The position numbers and the translations under genes are program-made. A stretch of 64,000 nt of DNA from Corydoras sp. C115 (Eukaryota > Chordata > Actinopteri > Siluriformes > Callichthyidae). The notes below the pieces were generated by a model. The model had not been told where the DNA came from and made no database searches. It saw only the letters and a list, made by a program, of their open reading frames with translations. The stretch is taken from the NCBI GenBank assembly GCA_019802505.1, contig JAFMOC010000316.1:355001-419000 (forward strand), written 5' to 3'. This document shows positions 22,903-34,571 of the stretch, piece by piece; the stretch's first letter is position 1, and each line of letters starts with the position of its first letter.

Positions 22903-24108
22903 TCACACCACAATGCACCATCACACCACAATGCACCATTATACCATTACACCACAATGCACCATCACACCACATGCACCATTATACCATTACATGTACT
23001 ATTATACCATTACACCACAATGCACTATTACACATCAATGCATCATCACACCACATGCACCATCACACCACAATGCCATCACACCACAATGCACCATCAC
23101 ACCACAATGCACTATTACACATCAATGCATCATCACACCACAATGCACCATCACACCACAATGCGCCATCACACCACAATGCACTATTACACATCAATGC
23201 ATCATCACACCACAATGCACCATCACACCACAATGCGCCATCACACCACAATGCACTATTACACATCAATGCATCATCACACCACAATGCACTATTACAC
23301 ATTAATGCACCATCACACCACAACGCACCATCACACCACAATGCACCATTACACCACAATGCACCATCACACCACAGTGCACCATTACACCACAGTGCAC
23401 CATTACACCACAATGCACTATTACACATCAATGCATCATTACACCACAATGCACCATTACACATCAATGCACTATTACACATCAATGCATCATTACACCA
23501 CAATGCACTATTACACATCAATGCACTATTACACATCAATGCATCATCACACCACAGTGCACCATCACACCACAACCCATCATCACACCATAAAGCACTA
23601 TCACACCACAATGCACTATTACACCACAATACACCCTTACACATCAATGCACCATCACACTATAATGCACCATCACACCACAATGCGCCATCACACCACA
23701 ATGCACTATTACACATCAATGCATCATCACACCACAATGCACCATTACACCACGATGCACTATCACACCACAATGCACCATTACACCACAATGCACCATT
23801 ACACCACAATGCACCATTATACCACAATGCACTATTACACATCAATGCATCATCACACCACAGTGCACCATCACACCACAGTGCACCATCACACTACAAT
23901 GCACCATTACACCACAATGGACTATTACACATCAATGCATCATCACACCACAGTGCACCATCACACCACAGTGCACCATTACACCACAACCCATCATCAC
24001 ACCACAATGCACCATCACACCACACACAGTGCACCATCACACCACAATGCACTATTACACCACAATGCACCATTACACCACAACCCATCATCACACCACA
24101 GTGCACAG
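22903..24108 (+). repeat. 18-bp minisatellite, about 1.2 kb
   Basis: Near-perfect tandem array of an 18-bp unit, typically CACCACAATGCACCATCA, with variants (ACTATTACACATCAATGC). As 18 is a multiple of 3, all forward frames and a reverse frame stay open with His/Thr- or Cys/Trp-rich six-residue repeats. These are not genes. Confidence 0.95.
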
Positions 24109-24325
24109 AGTGAGTTAATGGGTTCTATACACTAAGGCTGACAGCAGATCAGTGGATGTTTAATACACACTGTAGTGAAGAGATAAAGATTCTCCATCTG
24201 AGAGATTCTTTATCACTTCATCTTTAATTGAAAAGACTTTTCTTTTTTTAAGTTTTTTTCTCACTCCCACTTTTTCTTTTCTCTTCATTTGCGGCGTTCA
24301 TTCATCATTCACGCTCCGTGTGTAT

Positions 24326-24326
<1 letters not shown>

Positions 24327-24367
<41 letters not shown>
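24327..24367. repeat. (GT)n microsatellite
   Basis: About 20 GT units, following a TC-rich stretch. Confidence 0.9.
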
Positions 24368-24368
<1 letters not shown>

Positions 24369-24761
24369 ATCTCGTCTTCTTTGTGTTGTTTTCAATCAAA
24401 GACAGAAACTGTGGCCCTCTCTTCTCCTCCCGCTCGTCTCTTTCTGTCTAATATATCTTTTCATTTCGTGTTTGGGGTCGGGCGACACTCTCTCAGCAGC
24501 TGGTGCTTGTACACATCGAGTTGTCATAGAGACCACCATAAACTGAGCCAAACATTCACAAAGAGTCGTCCATGTTTCGCGATGGCAATCACAAGGATTT
24601 CAGCCAAGTCGACTACCATCCCACGGACCTGCCCACGTCGGCTCAGACGATACAGCTGTGAAAGTGTGCAGGAGCAACATGGGCTGAACATCTGGAAATC
24701 TGGATCATGTTTTTGCATTAAATAGTAATTTTTATTTATTTTTTTAATTATTAATGCATTA

Positions 24762-25112
24762 GGGCGGCACGGGGTCTTAGTGCTTTAGCACGTTCGCCTC
24801 TCAGCGCTAGGGATTCCCGGTTCGAATCCCCATCTGGGTGGAGTTTCCATGTCCTCCCCGTGTCCACATGGGTTTCCTCCAGGTTCTCCGGTTTCCTCCC
24901 ACAGTCCAAAAACATGGATCAAGTCAATTGAGTTCTCCAAATTGCCCCATTTAGAGTGTGTCTGTGTGAGCATGTGTGTGCCCAGTGATAGATTGCCCCC
25001 CTGTCCTGGGTGTATCTGCCCTGCGCCCGAAACGTTCTCCCCTGGATTGTCAGTTCTCCCCCCCCCCCCCCCATGACCCTAATAGAGGATAAAGCAGAAG
25101 ATAATGGATGGA
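24762..25112 (+). mobile_element. SINE family A with TSD
   Basis: Full forward copy with a GGAT-type tail. The direct repeat TAATGCATTA flanks it (ends at 24761; recurs at about 25113-25122). Confidence 0.93.
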
Positions 25113-25129
25113 TAATGCATTAAAGGAGT

Positions 25130-25786
25130 AATGTGATTAATGTAGGACATTGTAATGTGTTCTCTTTCATTTGTTCCTGTTAGGGGTCGCCACACCGACT
25201 GATCCTCCTGAGCTGCCCCTCTTTTCAGGCTTGGGGTTCGTAAAGGATTGCGATTCCGTGATCTCAATGCTGCGAGCTTGTTTCCATTCGGCAGATAAAG
25301 CCGCAGTAATGGAATCCTCGTCCATGCTGGACGGAACATCGGAGGATTTAATAAGCCAAATACATTTTGAGCTGTCGAGATGTGAAACGCTGAATGCCCC
25401 CTTCCTCCTCCGTCCTGTCAGTGTGAGGAGCACATGGTGTGTGGGAGGCTGCAGATGGCCCAATACACCATGTCCATTCAACCCAGCAAATATACATTTA
25501 CGATCACCCCCCCCCACCACCACCACCACCCCCCGCTGACTAAACCCTGATCATTTGTTGTGAGGTGTGAAGTTCTGACCAGTAGAGGCTGTAGTTTATG
25601 ACGTTCGGGCTTCGCGCCGTAAACGGAGGTGGAATTAAAGATAATTGTGAGGCAGCTTTTTTTTTTTGTTTTGTTTTTTTTTGTAAACGGGCTAAATAAT
25701 AAATTTGGAGCACAAGGGCTGTATACAGATCATCAAATGTTCTAAAGTGTTTAAATGTTTTATTTATTAAAAAAAAAAAATCAAAG

Positions 25787-25790
<4 letters not shown>
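25130..25790. other. Unassigned spacer with repeat-like start
   Basis: It opens with TTAGGGGTCGCCACACCGAC, a phrase I associate with dispersed fish repeats. An open frame on each strand crosses 25170-25530, but neither shows a recognisable motif or splice pattern. A CCA-rich stretch is at 25507-25533. Confidence 0.35.

Positions 25791-25859
<69 letters not shown>
25791..25859. repeat. (TA)n microsatellite
   Basis: About 33 TA units. Confidence 0.95.
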
Positions 25860-25860
<1 letters not shown>

Positions 25861-25928
25861 CTTTGGAATGAACTAGAATGTAAATTGTGAAAAAAATGTT
25901 AACAGACATGCTCCACAATATTAATTAA

Positions 25929-26276
25929 TTCATTCATTCATTATCTCCCGCTTTATCCTCTATTAGGGTCGCGGTGGGGTTCCCTATGCCCATCCAGGGG
26001 AGAACGTCTCGGGCGCTGGGCAGATACACCCAGGACAGGGCGCCAATCCATCGCTGGGCACACACTCACACACTCAAACACACTCTATATGGGGCAATTT
26101 AGAGAACTCAATTAACTTGATCCATGTTTTTGGACTGTGGGAGGAAACCGGAGAACCCGGAGGAAACCCACGCGGACACGGGGAGAACATGGAAACTCCA
26201 CCCAGATGGGGATTCGAACCGTGAATCCCTAGCGCTGAGAGGCGAACGTGCTAACCACTAAGCCACCGTGCCGCCT
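25929..26276 (-). mobile_element. SINE family A, full length
   Basis: Complete reverse copy with an intact head (GCCACCGTGCCGCC). ATTAATTAATT lies on both sides, probably the target duplication. Confidence 0.93.
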
Positions 26277-26292
26277 ATTAATTAATTAATTA

Positions 26293-26589
26293 ATTCATTC
26301 ATTCATTCATTATCTTATTATTCATTATACCTCTACTAGGATCATGGGGGGTTGGGTTCCACATACCCATCCAAGGAAGAACGTTTCGGGTGCTGGGCAA
26401 ACACACCCAGGACAGGGCACCAATCTATCGCTGGGCACACGCTATATGGGACACACTATATGGGGCAATTTTGAGCATTCAGGTTACCTTAAATCCATGT
26501 TTTTGCACTGTGGGAGGAAACTGGAATGAATCTGGAATCCCCAGCGCTGAGAGGAGAACATGCCAACCACTAAGCCACCGTGTTGCCCA
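26293..26589 (-). mobile_element. SINE family A, divergent
   Basis: Reverse copy with more mismatches and an internal deletion, directly behind the previous copy. Confidence 0.88.
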
Positions 26590-27756
26590 CTCCATAATCT
26601 TATAAAGTGTAATATGTCGGTGTCCTAATGCTTTGTGATGAGTTTATCGTGATGAGTTTATTATACAATCACTGCAACACACTCCCTCTGGAGACTTTCC
26701 TCGTTATGACTCCACAGCCCTGATCACTGTGCATCACAAATAATTCAGTAAAAGAGTGTGAGGCTCCTTCAATGCACTGCAATATTTTGCAAGTCATCAA
26801 CCAACATTTAATAAGCAGTAGCAGCAATATAGTGAATAACATCTGAATAACTAGGAAAGCAAAATCATCATGGCGCTTAATTGTGCAGTCCTGAGAGTCA
26901 TGAATATCACCCACATGCTTCAACAATATCATCCCAGAATGAGCCCAATTCCTCTAATAAAGAGTCTAATCAAATTCTCACAAATGCCCTAATTACTGAA
27001 TATGGCGATTAATCAGGGCTGCATGTGCCTTCGTTATTGATGAAGACTTTTTGGGCTCTGCTGACTGTAGTTATTCGGAGGCTCGTTTTCATGTGAGAAG
27101 CGGGACTTCAGACTGATTTCCTCCCGAGTGCATATTAATTGATTTAATGACTTGCCCCTCGCAGCGCGGAACTTCCACGCATGGCCTCTCCGATCTTCGG
27201 GTCATCGTATCGGGGCGCCGGCGGAATCCACGGCCCTCGGCTGAAGGGTGCCTCGTGTCCTTTGCCGCGTTCACGCTGCGTTCATGATTATTCATGACCT
27301 GGACGAGGGAGCAGAACAGATCAGGTCTGTTAGGCGTACAGGTTCCATGCTAAATAGGAACACGAGTGCGGCTGAGATACAGCCTTCAGTCTGAATAAGC
27401 ACTCAGACCTCGTACTCTGAGAGAGCCATGCCTGTGCCGGCTGAATATCCTCTGATTAGCTCAGGGGCAGAGAAGATGATCAACAATTACCTGCAAACCT
27501 GCCTGAGCTTCCAGTTCAGAGCCATTAACTTCCATTAGATGAGGACCTCTCACTCAGGAGACGGTGCATCTGCGCATACGTACAGACTGATCAGCACTCA
27601 CCTCCAAAAAGTGTGGAGGACATAGATTCGCGCAGTTTGCTGGTAAATTTAAACTATCAATGCATGATGTCTATGAGAGTCAGGCATGTCTATGTCCTCC
27701 TCCTGCTTTTAGAACATCCTGAGGGTTAAAACAGCGTTCTTGAGTTTCTGTGGCTT
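26590..27756. other. Unique spacer, candidate conserved non-coding sequence
   Basis: No gene. About 26930-27560 is of mixed base composition, free of repeats and rich in homeodomain-type ATTA/TAAT cores and octamer-like words. It has no sustained reading frame. Conservation is a guess that needs alignment. Confidence 0.35.
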
Positions 27757-28146
27757 TTACAGCCATTTAAAGTGAAATACAAAATACGACATAATCTCCA
27801 AAAACTCTGTGACCGCTTTCACTCAGATTAAACCTACTGGCCACTTTGTTAGGGACACTTTGTTTCTACAGTTATTGTCAGTTCCGTCGTGTCAAATTTC
27901 ACTAAATTCTGCAGTTCTTCAATTGCAGACTGAAGTCCATCTGTTTCTCTATTTAATTAATTTTTTTGTTGTCCAAAATACATCACCAGGTCCCTAATTC
28001 TGTTCACCCTCGGACGGCGAAAGGTACAAAAACAACATTAAGCTTTGATGGTCTGTGGAAGTGGAATCATTTGGATAGCTGTTCACATACATTTGAATAT
28101 TTTATCGGCGGAACATCTGACTCTTATGTCCTTACTTTCATTTATT
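27757..28146 (+). repeat. 0.39-kb direct duplication, copy 1
   Basis: Closely matches 28493-28895, starting at AAATACAAAATACGACAT and ending at CCTTACTTTCATTTATT. It includes the phrase GGCCACTTTGTTAGGGACAC, related to a repeat at 35507-35730. Confidence 0.88.
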
Positions 28147-28486
28147 CATTCATTATCCTATATTAGGGTCGCGGGTGGGGGGGGGGGGTTCCCCATGCCC
28201 ATCCAGGAGAGAACGTTTCGGGCGCTGGGCAGATACACCCAGGACAGGACGCCAATCTATCGCTGGACACACACTCACTCACACAGACACACTCTATATG
28301 GGGCAATTTGGGGAACTCAATTGACTTGATCCATGTTTTTGGACTGTGGGAGGAAACCGGAGAACCCGGAGGAAACCCACGCGGACACGGGGAGGACATG
28401 GAAACTCCACCCAGATGGGGATTCAAACCGGGAATCCCTAGCGCTGAGAGGAGAACGTGCTAAACCACTAAGCCACCGTGCCTCCT
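28143..28486 (-). mobile_element. SINE family A between the two duplication copies
   Basis: Reverse copy that sits exactly at the end of copy 1 and runs to the start of copy 2. Confidence 0.92.
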
Positions 28487-28492
28487 TCCTTT

Positions 28493-28895
28493 TTCAGCCT
28501 TTTAAAGCAAAATACAAAATACGACATGATCTCCAAATTACTCTGTGACCGCTTTCACTCAGATTAAACCCACTGGCCACTTTGTTAGGGACACTTTGTT
28601 TCTACAATTATTGTCAGTTCCGTCGTGTCAGTTTCACTGATCGTAATGATTAATTCTGCAGTTCTTCAATTGCAGACTGGAGTCCATCTGTTTCTCTATT
28701 TAATAAAATTTTTGTTGTCCAAAATACATCACCAGGTCCCTAATTCTGTTCACCCTCGGACGGCGAAAGGTACAAAAACAACATTAAGCTTTGATGGTCT
28801 GCGGAAGTGGAGTCATTTGGATAGCTGTTCACATACATTTGAATATTTTATCGGCGGATCATCTGACTCTTATGTCCTTACTTTCATTTATTTAC
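28493..28895 (+). repeat. 0.39-kb direct duplication, copy 2
   Basis: Second copy, with small indels relative to 27757-28146. It ends in an A-rich stretch. Confidence 0.88.
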
Positions 28896-29445
28896 CAAAA
28901 AAAATAAATAAATAACCGTCTCATATTGAAGGCACATTGAAATGTGAGTCTCATTCATCAATCTTGCTGAACGTTCGGTGTCTGACAGTTCACGCCTGAT
29001 AATCTGTCCTCGTGTTTAATGCTTTCCGTTTGATTGAAACGAAGGGAAGGATGTGAAAAGAAGTAAATCCCCTTTAATCAATCACACGCATGTCAGGGTT
29101 GCAATGAAAGTTTGTTTGCTGGAAGGTTCTTGTGAATGATCTTTTTAGAAATCTGACAACAAAAAATCCTGGAAGATGAAAGATGGATAGATAGATAGAT
29201 GGATGCTGTCTGAAAACCAGATTATTTTATATGATGGGTTTGTTCTGTGGTTCCTCAGAAACATGCCTCACGTGTTTGTTCACGATCCCTTACGTTAAAT
29301 GACATTACGGATGCTGGTGCAACGATTCCATGCAAAACTAAAGATTCAGACAAGCGAGAGACTCACCCGAAAAATAAAGATCTCTCCCAAAACTCAAAAT
29401 CACACCAAAGGACAACCTTTAAACGTTTAAAGAACATGTTTTATC
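28896..29445. other. Unassigned spacer
   Basis: No gene or named repeat; a short GATA run is at 29187-29203. Confidence 0.5.
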
Positions 29446-29790
29446 CATCCATCCATTATCTTCCGCTTTATCCTCTATTAGGGGGGGGGGGGGTTTCCCC
29501 ATGCCCATCCAGGGGAGAACGTTTCGGGCGCTGGGCAGATACACCCAGGACAGGGGGGGCAATCCATCGCTGGACACACACTCACTCACACACACATACA
29601 CACTCTATATGGGGCAATTTGGAGAACTCAATTGATTTGATCCATGTTTTTGGACTGTGGGAGGAAACCGGAGAACCCGGAGGAAACCCATGTGGACACG
29701 GGGAGGACATGGAAACTCCAAGCAGATGGGGATTCGAACCTCTCTAGTGCTGAGAGGAGAACATGCCAAACACTAAGCCACAGTGGTGCT
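29446..29790 (-). mobile_element. SINE family A
   Basis: Reverse copy with a (CCAT)n tail and a 13-nt G run at 29481-29493. Confidence 0.92.
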
Positions 29791-30264
29791 CGGAACATGT
29801 TTTAAAACTCTTTAAATTTGATTGGTTACATTGGGATCAGTGAGAGAAGTCCACTGGAGACCCATTGGCACGGCTCGCGTCCGCCGTTTGTTCCGCGGGG
29901 GATGAAAGGTGCACTCTGTGTTCTGTGTAGCATAAAGAAGATTCATATTGTTTGGTGGCTCGCAGCATGGAAAGGCAGTGAAGTGGACACGCTCCAGTTT
30001 AGCTGTCCTTCTGAAATGAGACGCCTCATTACACCTGACACTGTCCCCTGATGATTTTTATGAGACCTGACAAACACCGAATCTGCGCTGGGTCGATCGT
30101 CCTGCTCAGTGTTCTCTCACACGGCTCACGGACACTAAAAATGTCCTTCTGCTTTCTGGATCCGGACAAAATAGAACAGTCAACAGACGCATCCGTTGGT
30201 GTTTGCATGTTCTAAACACAGACTACTGCATAAATTAGGGATGCAGAATAAGCCTTTTAATGAT

Positions 30265-30586
30265 CCATCCATTCATTATCTTCCGCTTTATCCTCTATTA
30301 GGGTCGTGGGGGGGGGGGTTCCCCATGCCCATCCAGGGAGAACGTTTCGGGCGCTGGGCAGATACACCCAGGACAGGACGCCAATTCATCGCTGGACACA
30401 CACACACTCTATATGGGGCAATTTGGAGAACTCAATTGACTTGATCCATGTTTTTGGACTGTGGGGAGGAAACCGGAGAACCCGGAGGAAACCCACGCGG
30501 ACACGGGGAGGACATGGAAACTCCACCCAGATGGGGATTCGAACCGGGAATCCCTAGCGCTGAGAGGAGAACATGCTAAACCACTA
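30265..30586 (-). mobile_element. SINE family A, head truncated
   Basis: Reverse copy; the head stops at CTAAACCACTA. TTTTAATGAT lies on both sides as a probable target duplication. Confidence 0.9.
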
Positions 30587-30640
30587 TATATAGGATAAGC
30601 CAATTATTTTAATGATATGATGTGATTTGATGTCCGGGTC

Positions 30641-30991
30641 GGTGGCACGGTGGCTTAGTGGTTTAGCATGTTCTCCTTTCAGCGCTAGGGATTCCCGGTT
30701 CGAATCCCCATCTGGGTGGAGTTTCCATGTTCTCCCTGTGTCCATGTGGGTTTCCTCCGGGTTCTCCGGTTTCCTCCCACAGTCCAAAAACATGGATCAA
30801 GTCAATTGAATTCTCAAAAAAAATTGCCCCATATAGAGTGTGTGTGTGTGTGAGTGAGTGTTTGCCCAGTGATGGATTGGCGCCCTGTCCTGGGTGTATC
30901 TGCCCAGCGCCCGAAACGTTCTCCCCTGGATGGGCATGGGGAACCCCACTGCGACCCTAATAGAGGATAAAGCGGGAGATAATGAATGAAA
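30641..30991 (+). mobile_element. SINE family A with 12-bp TSD
   Basis: Full forward copy flanked by GATGTCCGGGTC (30629-30640 and 30993-31004). Confidence 0.95.
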
Positions 30992-31004
30992 GGATGTCCG
31001 GGTC

Positions 31005-31820
31005 ATTGTGTGGGTCACAGGGCACTAATGCAGTGTAACTGAGGGTGTGTGACTTCAGCCTAAAGTACGGACATCTCTAACGTTATTACAGGATATTTTG
31101 TATTTATGAGCCATTTTAAATGCAGCCAGTTTGTATTTTCATGAGGAAACTCCGGGGACATAAACAGAGCTGTGACCTTTACATTTTTACAACTGTGGGA
31201 TGAATCGGAATGCCAACCACCTTCTAAGGTCAGACAGTTTCAGCCCACGTGAGTTCACGGGATAAATAAAATCGTCTTTTTTGCTTCTCGTGCCTAAATT
31301 GGCTTCAGGTCCCGAATGTATTTGACGGCCACCGTGAGCCATGCGTGGGGCGTACAGAGGCGCGGCGGGCTGACGCTGCTCTCGGAGTTCATTTGTGAAT
31401 CGTAGCGCACAGCTGGCACCCACAGCAGGTCTCCTCGATTCCACTACAATACAAAATGCCTTCCAATTTCAGAGGGATGCTAATGCGAGCTGCCGTCTGC
31501 ATAATGGATCATTAATTAAAGCTCATGAGCACGTTTAATCATATGCTCGCCATAAGGTCACGTTCTCCTCAAATAGATACAACATTTAATGCCATGTAAG
31601 AACGTCCATCAATATTTTTTTTTTTTTTTTTTTGCGACAGCATGTATACGGAACACACTTACATATTGATTAGATTTGTGCCAGACTTCCATAACATTTA
31701 CTAATATAATATAATATAATATAATATAATAACATAAATATAATAACATAAATATAATAACATGCAGTCACTTCACTACACTGCACAGAGTCTCATAAAT
31801 AAATGGAATTTAAAGAATAA
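31005..31820. other. Unique spacer, candidate conserved non-coding sequence
   Basis: No gene. Around 31190-31600 the sequence is unique, mixed in composition and dense in ATTA cores (ATTAATTAAAGCTCATGAGC). A 22-nt T run is at 31614-31635 and short ATAAT repeats at 31704-31760. Confidence 0.35.
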
Positions 31821-31854
31821 CCTTAAGTCTATATAACAAAACTAAATTACAATA

Positions 31855-32211
31855 GTGGCTTAGTGGTTTAGAATGTTCTCCTCTCAGCGCTAGGGATTCC
31901 CGGTTCGAATCCCCATCTGGGTGGAGTTTCCATGTCCTCCCCGTGTCCGCGTGGGTTTCCTCCGGGTTCTCCGGTTTCCTCCCCACAGTCCAAAAACATG
32001 GATCAAGATAAATTGAGTTCTCCAAATTGCCCCATTTAGAGTGTGTGTGTGTGAGTGAGTGTGCTTCCAGCGATAGATTGGCGCCCTGTCCTGGGTGTAT
32101 CTGCCCAGCACCTGAAACGTTCTCCCCTGGATGGGCATGGGGAAACCCCCCCCCCCCCCCCCCGCGACCCTAATAGAGGATAAAGCAGAAGATAATGAAT
32201 GAATGAATGAA
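31855..32211 (+). mobile_element. SINE family A flanked by about 34-bp direct repeats
   Basis: Full forward copy lacking its first bases. The sequence 31820-31854 recurs at 32211-32245 with few mismatches, longer than usual for a SINE target duplication. A 19-nt C run is at 32145-32163. Confidence 0.9.
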
Positions 32212-32259
32212 CCTTATGTTTATATAACAAAACTAAATTACAATGCACGACCTTCACTG

Positions 32260-32588
32260 TGGCAGTACGGTGGCTTAGTGGTTTAGCATGTTCTCCTCTC
32301 AGCACAAGGGATTCCCGGTTCGAATCCCCATCTGGGTGGAGTTTGCATGTCCTCCCCGTGTCTGCGTGGGTTTCCTCCAGGTTCTCCGGTTTCCTCCCAC
32401 AGTCCTTCTCCAAATTGCCCCATATAGAGTGTGTCTGTGTGAGTGAGTGTGTGCCCAGCGATGGATTGGCGCCCTGTCCTGGGTGTATCTGCCCAGCGCC
32501 CGAAATGTTCTCCCCTGGATGGGCATGGGGAACCCCCTCCCTCCAGCGACCCTAATAGAGGATAAAGCAGAAGATAATGAATGAATGA
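32260..32588 (+). mobile_element. SINE family A with TSD
   Basis: Forward copy with a body deletion. ACCTTCACTGTG flanks it (ends about 32260; recurs 32589-32600). Confidence 0.93.
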
Positions 32589-32600
32589 ACCTTCACTGTG

Positions 32601-33409
32601 AGATGGTTCATTCTTGAGAGGGGGGCAGGGTTTTTATATTTTGTGGAATTGGGATATTCTCCTCATTTCTGCATGGGCTTCCTCATTTCCCTAATGCTAC
32701 CTGCACAGTCCCCTCACCAGCCTTTTTGGGATTTAAACCAGCACAGGGAAGTGTTGGCTGTAAGAACGGAGCATGTTTTTAAATTGCTGTGGATGGGATG
32801 ATGTAAAGCTGAGTGTTACAGTGTTATGGTGCCCCCCCCCTCCTCAGCATGAACAGAATAAGTACCCTGACTTCGGAGCAGTTGGTTATTATCTGAGGCA
32901 TGCTGTGCCGACTCGGGTGAGATGTATATTGTGCGGGTGCATTAGCCACATATGCTTCAGTAAGCTGAATATAAAGCAAACAGAAGCACATACTGAATCA
33001 TAGTAAAGACATTAAATGCACTCAGCATCTTATTGCGTACATACCTCACAGACCAAGCAGCAGCAGGGTGAAGCATGTGCGCTGGGGTGCAGGTTTATTA
33101 GGTCCTAATTCCATACCGGTGTCGTTTCTGAAGCCACTAACTGCATTAAGCTGATTCCTAATGGAAAAGAAACACAATAACGCTATTACTGAAAGAAAAT
33201 GCAAGGTAATAAACTATTCATCGGGCAGCAGGGGCATTGGCGTAATGCTGTGGGACTGTGTATTGTTTTTTTAAATTTTTTACAAACACTACATCTCTTT
33301 ATTACATCACTGCCGTGTTTGTAGGTCTTTCTCAGACTGCTGAAGGGTATTCCTGTGTATCAGGTGGTAGGTGGTATGTCAGTCTCGGTGAAAGTGTGAA
33401 CCTCAGATG
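32601..33409. other. Unique spacer
   Basis: No gene. About 32990-33260 is unique sequence of conserved-element style. A fragment near 32650-32720 faintly resembles an old SINE body. Confidence 0.4.
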
Positions 33410-33422
33410 AGAGTTAACATTA

Positions 33423-33748
33423 TTCATTCATTCATTCATTATCTCCCGCTTCATCCTCTATTAGGGTCGCGGTGGGGTTCCCCATGCCCATCCAGGGGAG
33501 AACGTTTCGGACGCTGGGCAGATAGACCCAGGACAGGGCGCCAATCCATCGCTGGGTACACACTCACTCACACAGACACACTCTATATGGGGCAATTTTG
33601 AGAATTCAATTGACCTTGATCCATGTTTTTGGACTGTGGGAGGAAACCGGAGAACCCGGAGGAAACCCACGCAGACACGGGGAGAACATGGAAAGTCCAC
33701 CCAGATGGGGATTCGAACGTGCTAAACCACTAAGCCACCGTGCCGCCA
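33423..33748 (-). mobile_element. SINE family A with TSD
   Basis: Reverse copy with a short deletion in the head. AGAGTTAACATTA flanks it (33410-33422 and 33749-33761). Confidence 0.95.
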
Positions 33749-33781
33749 GAGTTAACATTAAAAAATATAATAATAATCACA

Positions 33782-34072
33782 GGCGGCACGGGGGCTTAGT
33801 GGTTAAGCATGTTCTCCTCTCAGCACTGGGGATTCCCGGTTCGAATCCCCATCTGGGTGGAGTTTCCATGTTCTCCCCGTGTTTGCGTGGGTTTCCTCTG
33901 GGTTCTCCGGTTTCCTCCCACAGTCCAAAAACATGGATCAAGTCAATTGAGTTCTCCAAATTGCCCCATATAGAGTGTGTCTGTGTGAGTGAGTGTATGC
34001 CCAGTGATGGATTGGCGCCCTGTCCTGGGTGTATCTGCCCAGCGCCTGAAATGTTCTCCCCTGGTTGGGATG
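33782..34072 (+). mobile_element. SINE family A, 3' truncated
   Basis: Forward copy that stops after CTCCCCTGG without the tail. It is 0.5 kb upstream of hrh3 exon 1. Confidence 0.9.
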
Positions 34073-34325
34073 GAAAATTACCTTCTAGGAAACAGTTTGG
34101 GGAAGGTCCTTTTCTCTTGCATAACTGTGTCTTAGTCCGTAAAGCACCATCCATAAAGGATAAGGGATGAGTCGGGTGTGGTAGAACTTATAGAACTGGT
34201 TATTAGGTGAACTGGAGCAGAGCTTGTGAGCCGGGTCCTCTTTCCCAACATCAGTGCCCCTCACAGATGCTCATCTGGACAAAAGGCCAAAAAGTCACAC
34301 TGCAAAATCTTGTGGACAAATCTTG

Positions 34326-34432
34326 TGCCCAGCGATTGATAGATTGGCCCCCCCCCCCCCCCCCCCGTCCTGGGTGTATCTGCCCAGCGCGCCCCTAGTA
34401 GAGGATAAGGCGTAAGATAAACGGATGGATGG
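34326..34432 (+). mobile_element. SINE family A, tail fragment at the hrh3 promoter
   Basis: Only the 3' third is present, from GTGCCCAGCGATTGATAG to the GGATGGATGG tail. It ends about 60 bp before the TATA box. A 17-nt C run is at 34350-34366. Confidence 0.85.
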
Positions 34433-34470
34433 AGAACACGCCCCGCGTGGACTGAGGGGGAAGGCCTCGG

Positions 34471-34498
34471 CCAATAGGATTTGCGCGCCCGGTATAAA
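34471..34498 (+). promoter_or_regulatory. hrh3 core promoter: CCAAT and TATA boxes
   Basis: CCAAT at 34471-34475 and TATAAA at 34493-34498 lie in a GC-rich stretch, about 75 bp before the chosen start codon. A TATA box at this spacing predicts initiation near 34525 and a leader of about 50 nt. Confidence 0.6.
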
Positions 34499-34571
34499 GC
34501 TCGGTGCGCCGCGCCGCGCCGCGCGTCTCCAGTCCCCCGCGCGAGCCGCCGGTGCGAACGCAGACAGGTGG

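Noticed and set aside
22903..24108. CRISPR-like look of regular short repeats
   Set aside because: Units are directly adjacent with no unique spacers, and the genome is a vertebrate.
22770..24135. Three long forward frames and reverse Cys/Trp-rich frames
   Set aside because: They are translations of the 18-bp minisatellite in different frames.
25167..25539. Overlapping frames of about 120 codons on both strands
   Set aside because: No motif, no splice context, and repeat-like sequence at one end.
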